Assembly: GCA_964591455.1 (NCBI GenBank)
Contig: CAZQDZ010000018.1
Span: 1 to 64,000 of the forward strand
Source: RFSX01 sp964591455
Lineage (GTDB): Bacteria > Bacteroidota > Bacteroidia > Chitinophagales > Saprospiraceae
Reading direction: 5' to 3'
DNA: 64,000 nt
Shown here: in pieces, positions 17,212 through 25,721 of the stretch
Numbering within the stretch: the first letter of the stretch is position 1
Layout: every line of letters begins with the position of its first letter
Notes under the pieces: generated by a model
Told to the model about the DNA's origin: nothing
What the model saw: the letters and a program-made list of their open reading frames with translations, nothing else
Databases searched by the model: none
Translations under genes and position numbers: made by a program

Positions 17212-19158
17212 ATGAAGCATTTTTTTATTACTATCCTCTGCTGCAGTTTATTATCATCTCTCTGTGGCCAAGAAATTTCTCTTGACGATCTGGATAAAAA
17301 ATCCAAGAAGACATATAACAAAGCACTCAAATGCTTTGAAAAAGGGGAACAAGCAGAAGGTGTTTTAAAACTAGAACAAGTCACTGCCAAATATCCTGGA
17401 TTTAGACCTGCCACACAAAAGTTGGCTGGCATCTATTTGGATAATTCTCAGAATGATAAGGCAATCTCTTTGCTGATGACCATGATGGAAAATACAGAGG
17501 TCATAGATCCTAAGTTAGCCATGTCTATATCCTATCCTATGGAGGAGAAAGGAGACTACGATAACGCCATACCAATACTCAAAAAGTTAAAATCAGCCGG
17601 GCGACTAAGCGAAAAGCAACTTAAGACTGTCAGCAAAAGAATAAAAGAACTCGAATTCAGAAAAGAGGCCTACGCTAACCCTCATCCATTCCAGCCCACA
17701 CCTATCAGCAAACAAGTGAATACAAGTGACTTGGAATATCATCCTGCATTTAATGCAGATGCCTCTCTAATGCTCTTCGTCAGGACAAACAAAGACAGAC
17801 CTCAAGAAGATCTATATTTCAGCCGAAGAATAAAAGCAGATAGTTTCTCCATCGCTGAGCCCATACGAAATATCAATACGCAGTTCTTCAATGAAGGGGC
17901 CTTTACCCTGTCACAGGATGGTAAGACGATGATTTTCACTGCTTGCGATTGGCGAGATTCTTACGGTGGTTGTGACTTATATATTACGTTTAACTCTGGT
18001 GGCAAATGGGGTGACCCCAAAAATATGGGACCAGCTATAAATACTGAATATTGGGAATCCTCTCCTGCTTTATCTACAGATGGACGTAGTCTATACTTCA
18101 GCAGCAAAAGACCAGGTGGGAAAGGAGGTTCTGATCTCTGGATGGTACAACTCAATGATAAAAATAAGTGGGGAGAAGCCGCTAACCTTGGTCCAACTAT
18201 CAACACAGAAGGAAATGAAGAAACGCCTTTCTTACATCCTGACAACAAGACAATGTACTTTATCTCTAATGGTCTTATCGGTTTGGGATCTTATGATTTG
18301 TTTGTGTCAAAACAGACAGACGACGCGAAGTGGGGAGTACCAAAAAATCTGGGTTATCCAATCAATACACCACAAAGAGAAGGTGGCCTGTTCGTAGATC
18401 TGTCAGGCGAAAAAGCCTACTATAGTGCTCAGTTAGATTTCACAGCAGAAGACAATGATGTACGTATGGGTGATATCTACAGTTTTGATTTACCAGCAGT
18501 GCATAAACCAGAACTTGTAACTTACTTAAAGGTGATTGTCAGAGATGCCGTAACTACAGGACTTATCAATGCCACTGCCCAGCTTAATAATCTGGACCCA
18601 AGCCAAACCAAATCTAATATCAATTCACTTGTAAGTGGTACGCTATTGACCACCATTAATCCAGGCGAATATGCGCTGAATATCAGCAGAGATAAATATG
18701 TTTTTCACTCAGAAAATATTGTGCTTGAACCGGGTGCGGTGATTACAGATCCTTTTGTATTTGAAGTCTTTTTGAGACCTATAGAACCTGAGAAAGAATT
18801 ACCACCAGCTATAGAATCTGCTCCAATCGTACTCAATAATATCTTTTTCCAAACTGGGTCAGCGCAGTTACTAGATCAGTCGGACGTAGAAATTAATTCT
18901 CTAATTAGCTTACTGACTAACAACGAAAATCTTAGAATCAAAATAATTGGTCATACTGACAATGTAGGAAATGACAATGACAACTTCGCCCTTTCCAGAG
19001 AACGAGCCAAAGCTGTATACGACAGATTAGTCAAAGCTGGAATAGCAAGAAACAGATTAGCATTCGAAGGCAAAGGAGAGACCTTTCCGATTGCTGATAA
19101 CGAGACTGCTGCCGGTCGTCAAAAAAATAGAAGAACTGAGTTCGTAATAATCAGGTAA
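17212..19158 (+). CDS. OmpA-family protein with TPR, PD40 propeller and regulatory-like domain (PorE-like)
   Basis: A 648-residue envelope protein. A signal peptide (about 1-20, ending near SSLCGQ) precedes TPR-like helices (25-145). A PD40/WD40-like propeller follows (about 155-430, with repeats such as WESSPALSTDGRSLYFSSKR). A carboxypeptidase-regulatory-like beta domain spans about 435-530 and a C-terminal OmpA peptidoglycan-binding domain about 545-648 (KIIGHTDNVGNDNDNFALS, GRQKNRRTEFVII). This order is that of PorE, a type IX secretion component tying the machinery to peptidoglycan. Bacteroidota carry several such paralogues, so PorE itself is not certain. ATG 17212 is preferred to the TTG just before it. 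The signal region has a Cys but a poor lipobox. Confidence 0.88.
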   Translation: MKHFFITILCCSLLSSLCGQEISLDDLDKKSKKTYNKALKCFEKGEQAEGVLKLEQVTAKYPGFRPATQKLAGIYLDNSQNDKAISLLMTMMENTEVIDPKLAMSISYPMEEKGDYDNAIPILKKLKSAGRLSEKQLKTVSKRIKELEFRKEAYANPHPFQPTPISKQVNTSDLEYHPAFNADASLMLFVRTNKDRPQEDLYFSRRIKADSFSIAEPIRNINTQFFNEGAFTLSQDGKTMIFTACDWRDSYGGCDLYITFNSGGKWGDPKNMGPAINTEYWESSPALSTDGRSLYFSSKRPGGKGGSDLWMVQLNDKNKWGEAANLGPTINTEGNEETPFLHPDNKTMYFISNGLIGLGSYDLFVSKQTDDAKWGVPKNLGYPINTPQREGGLFVDLSGEKAYYSAQLDFTAEDNDVRMGDIYSFDLPAVHKPELVTYLKVIVRDAVTTGLINATAQLNNLDPSQTKSNINSLVSGTLLTTINPGEYALNISRDKYVFHSENIVLEPGAVITDPFVFEVFLRPIEPEKELPPAIESAPIVLNNIFFQTGSAQLLDQSDVEINSLISLLTNNENLRIKIIGHTDNVGNDNDNFALSRERAKAVYDRLVKAGIARNRLAFEGKGETFPIADNETAAGRQKNRRTEFVIIR

Positions 19159-19204
19159 AGAATTCTACTTTACTACTTTTACATTGATCAATGTAAAAAC
19201 CTAT

Positions 19205-20617
19205 ATGGGGAGACGTAAAAGAAAAAGGAAAATTGCTTACAACGTATCTATTACTGATATAGCGGACAAAGGACAAGCAGTAGGAAGAGACGCCGAGGGA
19301 TTGGTCTATTTTGTTAAGGGCGCTGTTCCAGGTGATATTGTAGATGTCTGGGTAAGGAAGAAAAAGAAGAGCTTTAATATTGGAGAGGTAGATAATTACA
19401 TTGAAAAATCAGCGCTTAGAGTCACCCCTTTCTGTGCTCATTTTGGAGATTGTGGTGGTTGTAAATGGCAGTATCTGGATTATGAATCACAGCTGAAATA
19501 CAAAGAAGCGGCTGTGGTCAATACTTTCAAAAGATTAGGACATCTGGAGATAAAGGAACAACGACCTATCATAGGATGTGATCTCACTAAGCAGTATCGG
19601 AACAAAATGGAGTATAGTTTCTCCACACGTCGATGGGTGCCAAAAGAAGAACTAGATCAAGAAGGTGAAGTTAATTTTGGTCCTGCAACAGGATTCCATA
19701 GAGCGGGTGCTTTCAATATGATTGTACAAATCGACCAATGCCATCTTCAAGATGATTTTTCTAATGAACTGAGAAACTTTGTTCACCAACTGGCTTTAGA
19801 AAAGCAATGGACCTTTTATAATAACAGAGCACACACAGGGCTGCTTAGAAACATGTTGGTGCGAAATACCACAACGGGAGAGTGGATGGTAGCGATGATT
19901 TTTGGTGAGGACAATCAAGCAGACATTCAAGATTGTATGCAAGCGATTACTGACCGTTTCCCAGACCTCACTTCCCTATACTATGTCATTAATCTAAAGA
20001 TGAATGACAGTACGCAAGACCAAGACTTTATCCATTATAAAGGAGAAACAGGTATCACAGAGATGCTGGGTCATGTCAAATATCGAATAGGGCCTAAATC
20101 ATTTTTCCAGACGAACACCTACCAAGCCAAGCGGCTCTTCGATGAGGTAGTGAAGCTGGCGGATCTCAAGGGGACAGAAAATGTCTACGACCTATACACA
20201 GGACTAGGAAGCATAGCGCTATACATCGCTGATAAGTGCAAACAAGTTGTAGGCGTAGAAGAAATCGCTCCCGCTATAGATGATGCCATCCTCAATATGG
20301 AACGCAATGGCATTTCCAATACACTATTTGAAGTAGGAGATTGTAAGAATATTTTCAATCAAGAATTTGTAGATAAATACGGAAAAGCAGATTTAATAAT
20401 CGTGGATCCGCCAAGAGCAGGACTGCATGGTGACGTGGTGACTATGCTGGCTTCTACTGGTGTAGATAGAATAATTTATGTCTCTTGTAATCCTAGCACA
20501 CAAGCTCGAGATATTGCTTTGCTTTATGAGAAGTACTCTGTGGAGTTAATCCAGCCAGTAGATATGTTTCCACATACACATCATATAGAAAATATCACTT
20601 TACTCAAGCTTAGATAA
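19205..20617 (+). CDS. rlmD: 23S rRNA (uracil(1939)-C(5))-methyltransferase RlmD
   Basis: A 470-residue enzyme that methylates uracil at C5 in rRNA using SAM. A TRAM domain (about 10-65) precedes the iron-sulfur motif CAHFGDCGGC (C77, C83, C86). The methyltransferase domain has QTNTYQAKRLF, DLYTGLGSIALYIA, VDPPRAGL and the catalytic cysteine in IYVSCNPST. The ATG at 19205 starts a very basic tail (MGRRKRKRK); an ATG seven codons earlier (19184) is possible. TrmA-type enzymes of this family are hard to split by target, so the exact site is inferred. Confidence 0.9.
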   Translation: MGRRKRKRKIAYNVSITDIADKGQAVGRDAEGLVYFVKGAVPGDIVDVWVRKKKKSFNIGEVDNYIEKSALRVTPFCAHFGDCGGCKWQYLDYESQLKYKEAAVVNTFKRLGHLEIKEQRPIIGCDLTKQYRNKMEYSFSTRRWVPKEELDQEGEVNFGPATGFHRAGAFNMIVQIDQCHLQDDFSNELRNFVHQLALEKQWTFYNNRAHTGLLRNMLVRNTTTGEWMVAMIFGEDNQADIQDCMQAITDRFPDLTSLYYVINLKMNDSTQDQDFIHYKGETGITEMLGHVKYRIGPKSFFQTNTYQAKRLFDEVVKLADLKGTENVYDLYTGLGSIALYIADKCKQVVGVEEIAPAIDDAILNMERNGISNTLFEVGDCKNIFNQEFVDKYGKADLIIVDPPRAGLHGDVVTMLASTGVDRIIYVSCNPSTQARDIALLYEKYSVELIQPVDMFPHTHHIENITLLKLR

Positions 20618-20634
20618 ATCATACTTTTGTTACC

Positions 20635-20997
20635 ATGGAAGATGAAATGAAGGAAGCTGAGAAGCTTCTTGTCATAGAAAATGAAATGAAGCGGTATAAT
20701 AAGCTGCTTTGTGCTGCGACGGATAAAGTCTTAGATAGCAATGCCTCTGCTTTTCCGATTTTCGTAGTAGCCAAACAACCTGTCGCCTTAGGTATAAATC
20801 TTGTCGACAGAAAAAAGATGAATTCTAACTGGTCCATCAATGTGTCTAGTCTGGAAGAATTCATAACTAACAATCTTGTCTTCGAAGCCAAGGTCGCAGA
20901 ATTCAAAAAAACATATAAAGACCCTAAGCAGTTTATCTGCATGTTTGTACTCAGCGATTTAGGTGCTCAGTATCTTTTTATCCCTCGAAGTTGTTAA
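20635..20997 (+). CDS. Conserved-looking small protein, unknown function
   Basis: A 120-residue cytoplasmic protein I cannot assign. A charged N-terminal helix (EDEMKEAEKLLVIENEMKRY) is followed by an alpha/beta part: FPIFVVAKQPVALGINLVDR, VSSLEEFITNNLV, and KQFICMFVLSDLGAQYLFIP. The alternation suggests a compact fold with a central sheet. It follows rlmD by 17 bases on the same strand and is probably cotranscribed. It is convergent with the next gene, 7 bases away. Confidence 0.7.
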   Translation: MEDEMKEAEKLLVIENEMKRYNKLLCAATDKVLDSNASAFPIFVVAKQPVALGINLVDRKKMNSNWSINVSSLEEFITNNLVFEAKVAEFKKTYKDPKQFICMFVLSDLGAQYLFIPRSC

Positions 20998-21004
20998 GCA
21001 ACAA

Positions 21005-21508
21005 TTATCGGAATACCCTTTTGGTTAGAAAGCGAATCGCAACAAACATGACTACAAGTGCTATGACCAAATACTGAATAGGCAAATAAGAAAAGACTAA
21101 CAATCGCATCTTATCTAACACGAAGAAAATCAACATCACACCTCCAATCGTCCCCAGTAATCCTGTCAATTTTCCGAAGCCTGGAATATCATTATAATTG
21201 ACATTTTTCTTAATCAAGAATAGTGTGAGTATCATACTGATCACTGGTAATACCTCTATCATCATATTCATATTGTAGATACTACGCTTCTCAAAAAACA
21301 AGTGATAGAGATTAAGAAGAATAGCAAAGATGCCAGGAATAACGGTCATATATACCAATACAGAATAGAATACATTCCACGGGTTGAGGTGGCCCTCCCC
21401 CTTTGCCATAAAAGCGGCGATCAATGCCGCTACTGGTAATATGAAAAAGTAGAACAAGGGATAAAACGAATTCTCCCCCATAAAATTTATAAACTCACCA
21501 AGCGTCAT
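21005..21508 (-). CDS. Five-helix membrane protein, unknown function
   Basis: A 167-residue integral membrane protein with five hydrophobic segments (about 17-35, 48-68, 83-98, 115-131, 141-160). It has few charged residues besides a C-terminal basic end (RFLTKRVFR). No family is recognised and no catalytic motif is seen. It is monocistronic-looking, between the convergent small gene and the E2 gene upstream on the same strand (104-base gap). Confidence 0.75.
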   Translation of the reverse strand: MTLGEFINFMGENSFYPLFYFFILPVAALIAAFMAKGEGHLNPWNVFYSVLVYMTVIPGIFAILLNLYHLFFEKRSIYNMNMMIEVLPVISMILTLFLIKKNVNYNDIPGFGKLTGLLGTIGGVMLIFFVLDKMRLLVFSYLPIQYLVIALVVMFVAIRFLTKRVFR

Positions 21509-21612
21509 TTTGAATTAATTATAGTACAAAGGTAAACCATACAACGATTCAGTGCTCAGTGTTCCTCAATCAAGTAATGAGCCCACAAAGTGCATGTAGA
21601 TAAAACCGTTAT

Positions 21613-22842
21613 TTAGATACTCATCATAAGTTGGACAGGGTCTTCCAATAGCTCTTTGACTTTGACCAAGAAGGTAACTGAACTTTTGCCATCTATCACT
21701 CTATGATCATAAGACAAGGCTAAATACATCATAGGCTTAATAACCACTTCTCCATCTACGGCGATAGGTCTGTTAATTATATTATGCATGCCAAGAATAG
21801 CAGATTGTGGTTTATTCAATATCGGTGTACTCATCATAGAGCCAAAAATGCCACCATTAGTGATGGAGAAAGTACCACCACTCATTTCCTCCAAGGTCAG
21901 CTTTCCAGATCTGGCTTTACCAGCCAACTCTTTGATCCTAAGTTCTATATCAGAAAAAGACATAGACTCTACATTATGGACTGGAGGTACCACAAGACCT
22001 GTATCTGTAGAAATGGCGATAGAGATATCTACATAATCATGATAAATAAGATGGTCGCCATCTAGCCTTGCATTGACAGCTGGCATTTCCATCAGAGCCT
22101 GAGCGCAGGCTTTAGAGAAAATAGACATGAAGCCCAGCTTAATTCCGTACTTTTCTACGAACTTCTCTTGGTACTTTTTTCTTAGCGCAAAGATGGCTGA
22201 CATATCCGCCTCATTAAAGGTCGTCAGCATCGCACTATTGTTCTTAGCATCTACCAATCTAGATGCAATCGTACGACGCATTCTGCTCATCTTTTCTCTC
22301 CGCTCATTTCTACTGAAGGCAACCGGTGGCGGCGTATATGTGGGTGTCGCTGGAGCGGCAGGCGCTGAAGCAGGTGCTGGTGCACTTGCCTGAGCAGAGG
22401 CTGCATCAGCTTTAGTTATTCTCCCATCTTTACCAGTCCCCTTTACAGAAGCAGGGTCGATGCCTTTCTCTGCCAATATCTTTGCAGCTGCAGGTGAGGG
22501 ATGTCCTGTTGCATAATTAGTTGTAGCTGCAGCCGCCGCAGGAGCAGCAGGTGTGGCTGCAGGTGCAGGGGTAGTTGGTGCATCACCGCCTGCAGGCGCT
22601 TCTACACTCGTATCTATCTTAGCTACCAAAGCGCCTATTTCTAAGTCATCGTCTTCCGCTGCGACATGTATCAACTTACCAGAAGCCTCTGCTGGAAATT
22701 CCAAAGTCGCTTTATCTGATTCGAATTCGCAGATGGGTTCGTCTAACTTGACGTAATCTCCATCTTTTTTAAGCCATTGTGAAAGTGTCACTTCGCTAAT
22801 AGACTCCCCTATCGTTGGGACTTTCATTTCTACGATGCTCAT
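21613..22842 (-). CDS. sucB: 2-oxoglutarate dehydrogenase E2, dihydrolipoyllysine succinyltransferase
   Basis: A 409-residue E2 subunit of the 2-oxoglutarate dehydrogenase complex (TCA cycle). The lipoyl domain (about 2-77) carries the lipoylated K44 in ESDKATLEF. An Ala/Pro linker leads to the E3-binding domain (about 112-150, ATGHPSPAAAKILAEKGIDP). A second linker leads to the catalytic domain (about 180-409), ending with the active-site LSYDHRVIDGKSSVTFL. The succinyl-type N-terminus (VEMKVPTIGESISEVT) separates it from pyruvate E2. The E1 gene is not adjacent. Confidence 0.95.
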   Translation of the reverse strand: MSIVEMKVPTIGESISEVTLSQWLKKDGDYVKLDEPICEFESDKATLEFPAEASGKLIHVAAEDDDLEIGALVAKIDTSVEAPAGGDAPTTPAPAATPAAPAAAAATTNYATGHPSPAAAKILAEKGIDPASVKGTGKDGRITKADAASAQASAPAPASAPAAPATPTYTPPPVAFSRNERREKMSRMRRTIASRLVDAKNNSAMLTTFNEADMSAIFALRKKYQEKFVEKYGIKLGFMSIFSKACAQALMEMPAVNARLDGDHLIYHDYVDISIAISTDTGLVVPPVHNVESMSFSDIELRIKELAGKARSGKLTLEEMSGGTFSITNGGIFGSMMSTPILNKPQSAILGMHNIINRPIAVDGEVVIKPMMYLALSYDHRVIDGKSSVTFLVKVKELLEDPVQLMMSI

Positions 22843-22989
22843 AGGTCTTGTTTCGTTTGTGTCATAAAGTTAAAACAAGTCGAGGAAAGAAAGTGCTATA
22901 TTTAGGTCAATCTAAATATATTTTTTAGTCTATCTAATTATTCAAACATTGAATAATGAGGCAATAATCATTCTAAAATCAAGTTTTAC

Positions 22990-23718
22990 ATGTCAAATCA
23001 TCATATGAATTCGACTAAACTTCCACTAGTCATAGTCATCTTATTGTACATGACTAATGCTGCTACTTCACAAAATGTAATTAAGAATAACGACGCCAAG
23101 TTTGTTGTTGGGATAGAAACTATCCTCTCTATGAACAAGAATAACTTCACCAGATCTATGCTAAATGGTGTAGTTGTGGAGAAACCACTAGGCCAGTTTT
23201 CAGTAGGTTTAGGTCTGCACTATGCTGAATCCACTGAGTTTACAGGACACAGATTTACTGGATTTGAATACGTCAGCAATGAACCAGCCCAAGCCCTTGG
23301 CAGGAGAGTAGACTACGTTAAAGAGCTAAACGTCTATCAGGCACAACAGGCAAACACAGGTTATCTAAATATAAGTGCAGAAGTAAAATATCGCCTTCCT
23401 TGTAACTGCTTTTTTGTATATTCTAATATCAGAAATGCTCAAGCAGTGGGGGTTAATGAAGTGGGGACTTATAGAACTACTACGGAGGAAACTTTAGAAT
23501 ATGTTGGAGTTACTAGATCCAACTATTCGGTTGGGTATGGGATGGGTGTAAATCTCCATATTCTAAAGCGGTTCAGAGGGGTATTCAAGTTTGGCAATGA
23601 GCATTCAGCCACACAGCTACAACAAAGAAGGTTTCCAATCTCTAGTAATAGACAACGAACCAAGGATTTTCAAATATCGTTCGGGCTTCAGTATGGTATA
23701 TCTGGTACTAAGGTTTAG
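22990..23718 (+). CDS. Outer-membrane beta-barrel-like protein
   Basis: A 242-residue exported protein. A signal peptide spans about 10-27 (KLPLVIVILLYMTNAATSQ). The rest alternates polar and aromatic or hydrophobic residues as barrel strands do (FSVGLGLHYAES, TGYLNISAEVKYRL, NYSVGYGMGVNLHILKRF) and ends in a strand-like segment (FQISFGLQYGI). A second ATG at 23005 would give a shorter signal peptide. The specific role is unknown; small barrels like this are common in Bacteroidota. It is convergent with aspS. Confidence 0.75.
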   Translation: MSNHHMNSTKLPLVIVILLYMTNAATSQNVIKNNDAKFVVGIETILSMNKNNFTRSMLNGVVVEKPLGQFSVGLGLHYAESTEFTGHRFTGFEYVSNEPAQALGRRVDYVKELNVYQAQQANTGYLNISAEVKYRLPCNCFFVYSNIRNAQAVGVNEVGTYRTTTEETLEYVGVTRSNYSVGYGMGVNLHILKRFRGVFKFGNEHSATQLQQRRFPISSNRQRTKDFQISFGLQYGISGTKV

Positions 23719-23789
23719 GGTGAGGTGAGACCGTGCAAATTAAAATGTGGTCAACCTATATTAGGCACTGTCTCACTGTCTACCTTATT

Positions 23790-23833
23790 CCGTACACCCT
23801 AGACCGTATACCGTTGCACCGTGTACCGTTAAA
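23790..23833. repeat. Degenerate 7-base tandem repeat, (nn)ACCGT type
   Basis: Five consecutive units of about seven bases, ACACCCT, AGACCGT, ATACCGT, TGCACCGT and GTACCGT, end over the aspS stop codon. Comparable heptads with ACC every seven bases occur at 46502-46532 and 46662-46708. Confidence 0.65.
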
Positions 23834-25592
23834 TCTCCTTCTTCGCCAGATACAGCTCATCTAACTGCTCTGGATCTACAGGACTAGGTGCATCTATCAT
23901 CATATCACGACCGCTGGTATTCTTAGGGAAGGCAATGAAGTCTCTGATAGAATTTTGGCCATTCATAACGGCATTCAGTCTATCAAAGCCGAAGGCGATG
24001 CCGCCATGTGGTGGTGCACCATATTCGAAAGCACCTAGTAAGAATCCGAATTGTTCTTCTGCTTCTTCTGGTGTGAAGCCGAGCAGTTTGAAATTTTTGG
24101 ATTGTAATTCTCTATCATGGATTCTTATGGATCCGCCGCCAATCTCTACCCCATTGATAACAAGATCATAGGCGTCAGCTTTGAGTTCTTTCATGGTCTG
24201 ATGATCTCCATTAAGCATACGTGGTATCTCATCTACTTTAGGAGAGGTAAATGGGTGGTGCATGGCGTGAAACCGCTCTGTCTCTTCATCCCACTCTAGT
24301 AATGGAAAGTCAACGACCCACAAAGGATTAAATACTTCAGGATCCATCAGTCCCATTCGACGACCCATTTCCAGACGGAGCTCATTCATTTGCTTTTGGG
24401 TCTTCTCCTTTTCTCCGCACAAGACAAAGAGAATATCCCCTTCTTTAGCACCTGCTTTATCTAACCACACTTTTAATTCATCATCAGAGTAGAACTTCCC
24501 TACTGTAGACTTTAATGAGCCATCCTTGTTATACTTGACATAGACTAGACCTTTGCAGCCAATCTGCGGTCTCTGCAGCCATTCCGTTAATTGCTTCAAA
24601 TCTTTATTGGAATAATCATCTACAATATCTTCTGCACATATGCCAACTACAAATTCTGCATTATCAAAAACCGCAAAGTCCTTTCCTTTTGTCTCCTCCT
24701 TAAGCTCCACGAATTCCATTCCAAATCTGGTATCTGGCTTATCACTCCCATATCTTCTTATAGCCTCATCGTAAGACATTTTAGGAAAATCTGGCAGGTC
24801 CTTATCCAGCATGACCTTGAATAGATTCTTAGTCAAGCCTTCGAAGGTGTCCAGTATTTCATCTCTGGTCACAAAGGACATCTCGCAATCAATTTGGGTG
24901 AATTCCGGCTGTCTGTCTGCTCTCAAGTCTTCATCTCTGAAGCACTTCACTATCTGAAAATACTTATCGAACCCGCCTACCATCAGAATCTGCTTAAAGG
25001 TCTGCGGGGATTGTGGGAGCGCATAGAATTCTCCAGGATTCATACGACTCGGCACCACAAAATCTCTAGCACCTTCCGGCGTACTTTTAATTAGGTTAGG
25101 TGTTTCTACTTCTATAAATCCCTGATCGGCCAGATACTTTCTTGTTTCCACAGCCAGATTAGATCTGAATATGAGATTCTTCTGAAGCGGGCCTCTTCGT
25201 AGATCGAGGTATCTATAAGTCATCCTCAAGTCTTCGCCTCCATCAGTATCATCTTCTATAGTAAAGGGTGGCGTCTTAGCTGCATTAAGGATATCTAACG
25301 TTTTCACATTTATTTCTATATCCCCAGTGGCTCTATCTGGATTCTTGCTGCTTCGCTCAGCCACGATGCCTTTGGCTTTGACCACAAATTCTCTACCCAA
25401 CTTTCTTGCTTTCTCTGTCAAGTCCGCATCTATATCCATATTGAACACCAACTGCGTAATGCCATACCTGTCTCTCAGGTCTACAAAGGTAAGTCCACCG
25501 AGATTCCTAGATTTCTGCACCCAGCCAGACAAAGTCACTTCTTGACCCTCATGGCTCATTCTTAGTTCTCCACAATTATGAGATCTGTACAT
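23829..25592 (-). CDS. aspS: Aspartate--tRNA ligase
   Basis: A 587-residue class II synthetase that charges tRNA-Asp. The N-terminal OB-fold anticodon domain (about 1-105) starts MYRSHNCGELR and has LSGWVQKSRNLGGLTFVDLR. The catalytic domain shows QSPQTFKQILMV, the motif 2 stretch FRDEDLRADRQPEFTQIDCE, and a C-terminal motif 3 GGIAFGFDRLNAVM. A GAD-type insertion lies in the middle. Length and N-terminus match bacterial AspRS. It is probably single in its transcript. Confidence 0.97.
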   Translation of the reverse strand: MYRSHNCGELRMSHEGQEVTLSGWVQKSRNLGGLTFVDLRDRYGITQLVFNMDIDADLTEKARKLGREFVVKAKGIVAERSSKNPDRATGDIEINVKTLDILNAAKTPPFTIEDDTDGGEDLRMTYRYLDLRRGPLQKNLIFRSNLAVETRKYLADQGFIEVETPNLIKSTPEGARDFVVPSRMNPGEFYALPQSPQTFKQILMVGGFDKYFQIVKCFRDEDLRADRQPEFTQIDCEMSFVTRDEILDTFEGLTKNLFKVMLDKDLPDFPKMSYDEAIRRYGSDKPDTRFGMEFVELKEETKGKDFAVFDNAEFVVGICAEDIVDDYSNKDLKQLTEWLQRPQIGCKGLVYVKYNKDGSLKSTVGKFYSDDELKVWLDKAGAKEGDILFVLCGEKEKTQKQMNELRLEMGRRMGLMDPEVFNPLWVVDFPLLEWDEETERFHAMHHPFTSPKVDEIPRMLNGDHQTMKELKADAYDLVINGVEIGGGSIRIHDRELQSKNFKLLGFTPEEAEEQFGFLLGAFEYGAPPHGGIAFGFDRLNAVMNGQNSIRDFIAFPKNTSGRDMMIDAPSPVDPEQLDELYLAKKEI

Positions 25593-25638
25593 ATTTGAAT
25601 TTATTTAGTTGGCCACTTAGGCCTTGATTCTATGTATG

Positions 25639-25646
25639 CAAATTTA
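25639..25646 (-). promoter_or_regulatory. Candidate -7 element for aspS (TAAATTTG)
   Basis: TAAATTTG fits the Bacteroidota consensus TAnnTTTG on the minus strand, about 50 bases before the aspS ATG. The -33 element is not clear. Confidence 0.35.
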
Positions 25647-25721
25647 ATGTAATATTAGAAATGATTTACCTGACTATATCTTGGTCTATATAGTGTAATT
25701 TTGGGATTATAGAATCATTCG

